This document shows, in pieces, positions 59,771 to 64,000 of a DNA stretch of 64,000 nucleotides. The notes beneath the pieces were generated by a model. The model was not told the DNA's origin. It saw nothing but the letters and a program-made list of their open reading frames with translations, and searched no databases. Numbering within the stretch: position 1 is the stretch's first letter; every line of letters starts with the position of its first letter. The DNA is taken from positions 50,962,181-51,026,180 of the forward strand of contig CM051025.1 in assembly GCA_027627225.1 (NCBI GenBank), in the 5' to 3' direction. This DNA comes from Congeria kusceri. Its lineage: Eukaryota > Mollusca > Bivalvia > Myida > Dreissenidae. A program made the translations under genes and the position numbers.

Positions 59771-60539
59771 CACCCTTACCTACTAACTTGTCTTTTGCAT
59801 AAGACGTTAATCCGAGGTGCAGTGTGCTAGATGCTTCACACCGGGCTCTAAAAGACCCAGAATATCCTCTGGAATGGAGCGTCTCCTGTATCTTGAACTA
59901 TCCGACGTTAGCAAACTAACAAGTCTTCTGGGGTCGATGGCCATACCGGAGAGAATTCCAGTGCAATCGCGATAAAAATTCACCACACACACCCGTCACC
60001 ACTTACCAGAGATCATTTAGTTGCGCGTAGTCAACTAAGACCTTTGAGTCTGTCAACTAAATCCATCTACAAGTCTTTAATTTTCCAATTTGATAACATT
60101 GTAGTTAAAACATTATACATTTCATTACAGTCTTATTGTCGGGGTAATAAAGTTTTGTTTTTTTTATAATACAATGTATTTACAAATTTTAGCTGGGCAA
60201 CAACAGTTAGTTATCAAGAAGTGCAATTAGCGCTAACTTGCTCAGGTCAATGAACAATATCGCAATGTTAATGCTCAACACACAGTTTAATTACATTTTG
60301 CACAATTCGCGTTATGTTAAACATGCCTGTATCTCTAGGCACAATCGCAATTTACAAACGTCCAACCACAGATCATTGTCGGTGTTTACCAGTATTTACA
60401 TTTAATTATAAAACTTTAGTTCACTTCTCCAAAGATCTTACAGTGGTTTTACGCAGTGGTTGTGTAATTAGTGACAGAGATGAGTTGAACAGATGTTAAC
60501 ATGCAAATTTCTAAACATTTGTATGAGGTATTAAAATTA

Positions 60540-60612
60540 TGAGATCGCCAGTGATTATTCAATCACCGATAAGCCTTGTAATTGGAAGGTCCCCGCTTCG
60601 AGCCTCGGACGT
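60540..60612 (+). mobile_element. tRNA-Thr-like SINE head or pseudo-tRNA
   Basis: GCCTTGTAATTGGAAGGTC resembles the anticodon arm and variable loop of threonine tRNA (anticodon TGT), followed by a T-arm-like GCTTCGAGCC and preceded by CCAGTGATTATTCAATCACC in D-arm position. The acceptor stem does not pair, so not a functional tRNA gene. Confidence 0.45.
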
Positions 60613-61190
60613 TTAATCATTGAATTCACAGTGTAGATTCATGGGTATCGTCATATCAAATTGAGTGTTTGTGTTATCTCTAATATTAAAACAAGCAGCA
60701 TTTCTAAAAACATCATTTACAACTGTTTAACATATTTCCATTTCTTTCAATAAAAAAATAATGCTATTGTGTGCCACATGTGCACGCTTAATACAGGTAT
60801 ACAACATTGCGTTCAGTATAAAACTCTGCATTAAGTATAAAACACTGTATCAGTTGTGGTGACTAGAATAAGATGCTATAAAACACAGATTAATACATAC
60901 ATAGCTGTGCTATAAACTTAACATGCTCGAAAGGCTTTATGCGCTACTACAAAATTAGCATATCGTGGATGAAGGTCGTATGTCCATATAGCAAGGTGAA
61001 AAGGAAAGAGTTATGAGACCTACACTTTTCTTGGTTGATTTCCGTGTCATTTGATTTTCACAAGAGGTAAATTTATTTGAAATCATCGAGATTGATTTAA
61101 ACGTGCCGAACGTGTGTACATGATGTTCAGTGATCCGGAAACCAGGCTAACTGCGTGATATGGGCCGTTTGGTCTGGTTTTCGTGTGAAC

Positions 61191-61212
61191 ATGGATATAA
61201 ACCTTCGCCAAG
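61191..61212 (+). CDS. Possible first coding exon of an unidentified plus-strand gene
   Basis: ATGGATATAAACCTTCGCCA then AG is followed by the strong donor GTAAGT (61213). Seven codons (MDINLRQ) and one base would be encoded. Nothing recognisable continues within the window, and the protein cannot be identified. Speculative; a chance match to a donor is quite possible. Confidence 0.22.
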
Positions 61213-61832
61213 GTAAGTCATTGCTAGCTACTATGTTACCTAGTCTCCGGGCTTTAGGTGTACTTAATATTTATATTGTAGTAGTATTTACTGTTTAAGT
61301 GTTTATACGTTTCACATTTCGCGCTATGTACATCTTATTGATATTGGACCAAAAGCTTTAATGAATCGATTTACAGTTTAAAGTAAACATGGATTTCATA
61401 GATATCTAGTAAACATGTGTGCCTAATGTTTATATTGTAGTAGTATATTTACTATTTATACGTTTCACATTTTGCGTCATGTACATCTTGCTGATATCGG
61501 GCCAATGACAAAAGTAGAAATGGATTTCACAGATCTCTAGTGAATGCGATAGTGTGATAAATCCGAAAACATCTGTCAAGCGTCATGTAAAAAACAAATT
61601 TATATTCAAATGTAACATGATCTCTTTTTTTCACACGCTAACACTTAAAAGCTGTGTTAAGGTGGAGTAAAGACACACCATACACAATTCTAACTAAATG
61701 TTAACGAAAATATTTGCATTACACGTCAATTTAGCATTTATTTTCTGATCAAATTAGAAAGAAGTTAATATATGCTATAATGCTATATATAAGTGCTACG
61801 TAATTTTATAAACGTATTAAAACACATGCGTT

Positions 61833-62128
61833 GAGCGCGTGGCCAAGTTACTACCACACTTCTACCCCTCACTGCCACCCCCGTGAGAAAAAGTCAAATA
61901 AATGAGTGATACAAGAATCAGATATCATCAACATGTCATAAAGTAACATGTTCAATCACTCTTTTTTTTCGGATATATTTTTTTCTGATATAATATCAAT
62001 TTTTTTTCAGAGTGATTGAAAATCACTCATTTAGACTCTATCTGACTTTTTCTCACAGGGGGGGGGGGGGTCGGGGGTAGCAACGAGGGGTAGAAGTGGG
62101 GGTGGGGGTAGTAACTTGACCACGCGCC
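61833..62128. mobile_element. TIR element, about 300 bp, with C/G-rich inverted arms
   Basis: Left GCGCGTGGCCAAGTTACTAC, CACTTCTACCCCTC, GTGAGAAAAAGTCA; right, on the other strand, GCGCGTGGTCAAGTTACTAC, CACTTCTACCCCTC, GTGAGAAAAAGTCA. The centre is A/T-rich with a second pair, CAATCACTCT/AGAGTGATTG. The right arm includes a 13-14 G run. Confidence 0.82.
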
Positions 62129-62570
62129 CAATGCCTGTGTTTTAAAGGACACGAGTCCACACATTTCAAATAGTGTTAGAAATATTTCAGTTTAAGTCCA
62201 TATGTGCTACATTGATTCTAGTTTTTCATCTACAGACATGTTCGTTATGAATGTATCATACACTGACTTAAAATTCAATACATTATTTATTAAGTTTAAG
62301 ATTTTGATCGGTTTGTTCATAATTGGGTGTGTTGGCGTATCAGACATAAATAAGTGTATTAGTCTTATACGTTCCATGGAATAAATTATGACACATACTT
62401 GTAATATAACAGCATTCACTTGATTGGAGTTCTAAGTTACGATATTGATGTCAATAGTGTACAATATGTTGCAGAATGAGCATAATCAAGTCACACACAG
62501 TATGCTTTCTCATTTAAAGAAACAGTTCTTAATAAACAAAGCAAATTTATAAATCAATATTTTATCTGTC

Positions 62571-62988
62571 ATCAGGCGTTTAAGCCTGTCACTATTGTCC
62601 ATGTAAATCACGTCTGGTATTATGGTTTGATTGTAAGCCTGTCACTATTGTCCATGTAAATCGCGTCTGGTATTATGGTTAGTCATCAGGCGTTGAAGCC
62701 TGTCACTATTGTCCATGTAAATCACGTCTGGTATTATGGTTAGTCATCAGGCGTTTAAGCCTGTCACTATTGTCCATGTAAATCACGTCTGGTATTATGG
62801 TTAGTCATCAGGCGTTTAAGCCTGTCACTATTGTCCATGTAAATCACGTCTGGTATTATGGTTAGTCATCAGGCGTTTAAGCCTGTCACTATTGTCCATG
62901 TAAATCACGTCTGGTATTATGGTTAGTCAACAGGCGTTTAAGCCTGTCACTATTGTCCATGTAAATCACGTCTGGTATTATCGTTTGA
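62571..62988 (+). repeat. 61-bp minisatellite, seven copies
   Basis: Unit CATCAGGCGTTTAAGCCTGT, CACTATTGTCCATGTAAATC, ACGTCTGGTATTATGGTTAG plus T. Copies start near 62571, 62634, 62684, 62745, 62806, 62867 and 62928; the second is shortened and the last has CAACAGG. AGGCGTTTAAGCCT within the unit is near-palindromic. Confidence 0.93.
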
Positions 62989-64000
62989 TTGTAAAAAGGA
63001 AGTCTTAAATTCACATTGCAGAAACATTCACATAAGAAATGGTTCTGAAACGCCATGACTGTCTTATGTCGTCATAATTCGTGTTGTCTTGTTCAGGATT
63101 TTCTTATTGTGGCAAAAATACATGTTATTATTTTAAAATATTAATTCATCATGTGCTAGATCAGGTGAACGTATGTGTATGTAATGTGTTATTATGTCAA
63201 AAAGTCATGTCATTATGTTAAAATATTGTTTTATCATGTTCTATGATCAGGTGAAATTGTCAAAAGAATATGTTACTATGTCAAAAAGACCTGTCTTTAT
63301 GTTAAAATAGTGTTTCATCATGTGATATGATCAGGTGCATGTGTCAAAAAATATTTTATTATGTCAAAAAGACGTGTCATTATGTTAAAATAGTGTTTCA
63401 TCATGTGCTAGGATCAGGTGAATTTTTCGAACTAACATGTTATTATGTTAAAATATTGTTTCATCATGTGCTATGAGTAGGTGAACTTGTCAAGGGAACA
63501 TGTTATTATGTCGAAAAGACGCGTCATTATGTTAAAACAGTGTTCCATCATGTGCTATTGTCAGGTGAACTTGCCAGAAGAATATATTATTATGTCAAAA
63601 AGACGTTTTATTATGTTAAAATAGTGTTTCATCATGTGCTATGATCAGGTGAAATTGTCATAAGAATATGTTAATCTGTCAAAAAGACGTGTCATTATGT
63701 CTTCAGCTCAAATTAACTTATCGACGTCAATGTCCTTCACGCATGCTTTTATGTCTAATCTAGTCGGTATTTGCTTTCCGCCATTGTAGTGAGTGCACGC
63801 TACTTTTAGCTTAACAACAACAACTTGTCATTTGAACAAAATGAATTTACTTTAGACATGATAAGACAGTGTCACAAAAAAAAATAAAACTTATCATTGA
63901 CAAAACAGCATGTGGGTTTGACATGATTGCACGGTATTTGGACAAAATGAAACGCTGTCTGGACAAATCAACAGCATATATTTACAACTTTTAAACATGA
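62989..64000 (+). repeat. Diverged 84-bp tandem repeat (63110-63700) and plain flanks
   Basis: About seven units carry ATGTTATTATGTCAAAAAGA, CGTGTCATTATGTTAAAATA, GTGTTTCATCATGTGCTATG and ATCAGGTGAA, spaced 80-90 bp. From 63700 to the window end I see no gene, only further ACAAAATGA-type short motifs. Confidence 0.8.

Larger units (their letters stand above)
58917..61190. other. Upstream of GOLM; no protein gene seen
   Basis: A short (AAT)n run occurs near 59065. Two tRNA-like SINE heads (about 59665-59770 and 60540-60612) are described separately. The remainder has no coding character. Confidence 0.5.

Overview
This is a stretch of animal nuclear genome, very probably from a bivalve mollusc and plausibly a heterodont such as Dreissena. 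The evidence is spliced genes with GT/AG introns, high A+T, very long repeat-rich introns, and long runs of diverged repeats built on GACCTTGACC and 'GGGCAATAACTCTGG' modules, which are common in bivalve genomes. The species is an inference from style; no species-specific locus was recognised. Nothing bacterial, viral or organellar was seen.

Layout. Two conserved protein genes lie tail to tail. At the left edge, on the plus strand, are the last two coding exons of FBXW5 (332-544 and 1563-1809), with a poly(A) signal at 2073. From 16642 to 58853, on the minus strand, is one complete gene of the GOLM1/GOLM2 (GP73/CASC4) Golgi membrane protein family. I assembled it from ten exons whose reading phases join without a break (1236 nt, 411 residues plus stop). 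It encodes a short cytosolic tail, one signal-anchor helix with the family's GFNYW motif, a coiled-coil stem and an acidic, disordered lumenal C-terminus. All its introns together take up about 41 kb. An ETS-type site lies just upstream of its start codon.

The most striking structure is in GOLM intron 5. The last 18 nt of exon 5, its splice donor and the end of an adjacent MITE have been amplified into a 76-bp tandem array. The result is 17 copies of the donor (one real, sixteen downstream decoys), with a 7-unit higher-order repeat inside. Another transposon end lies 12 nt from the splice acceptor of exon 8. A further exon-proximal copy of the same MITE family lies 37 nt from the donor of exon 3.

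The rest is mobile and repetitive DNA: a 936-bp hAT-type element with a perfect 8-bp target-site duplication (3244-4179); a TTAA-flanked MITE carrying an internal tRNA-like unit (11497-11999); several TIR elements and snap-back palindromes; and minisatellites of 40, 46, 61, 76 and about 84 bp. There are two weaker gene candidates on the plus strand: a two-exon transcript nested in GOLM intron 2 (45940-47465, 42-residue ORF) and a possible first coding exon at 61191-61212 near the right end. The two main genes have unrelated roles (ubiquitin ligase substrate receptor; Golgi membrane protein), and no operon-like relation is implied.
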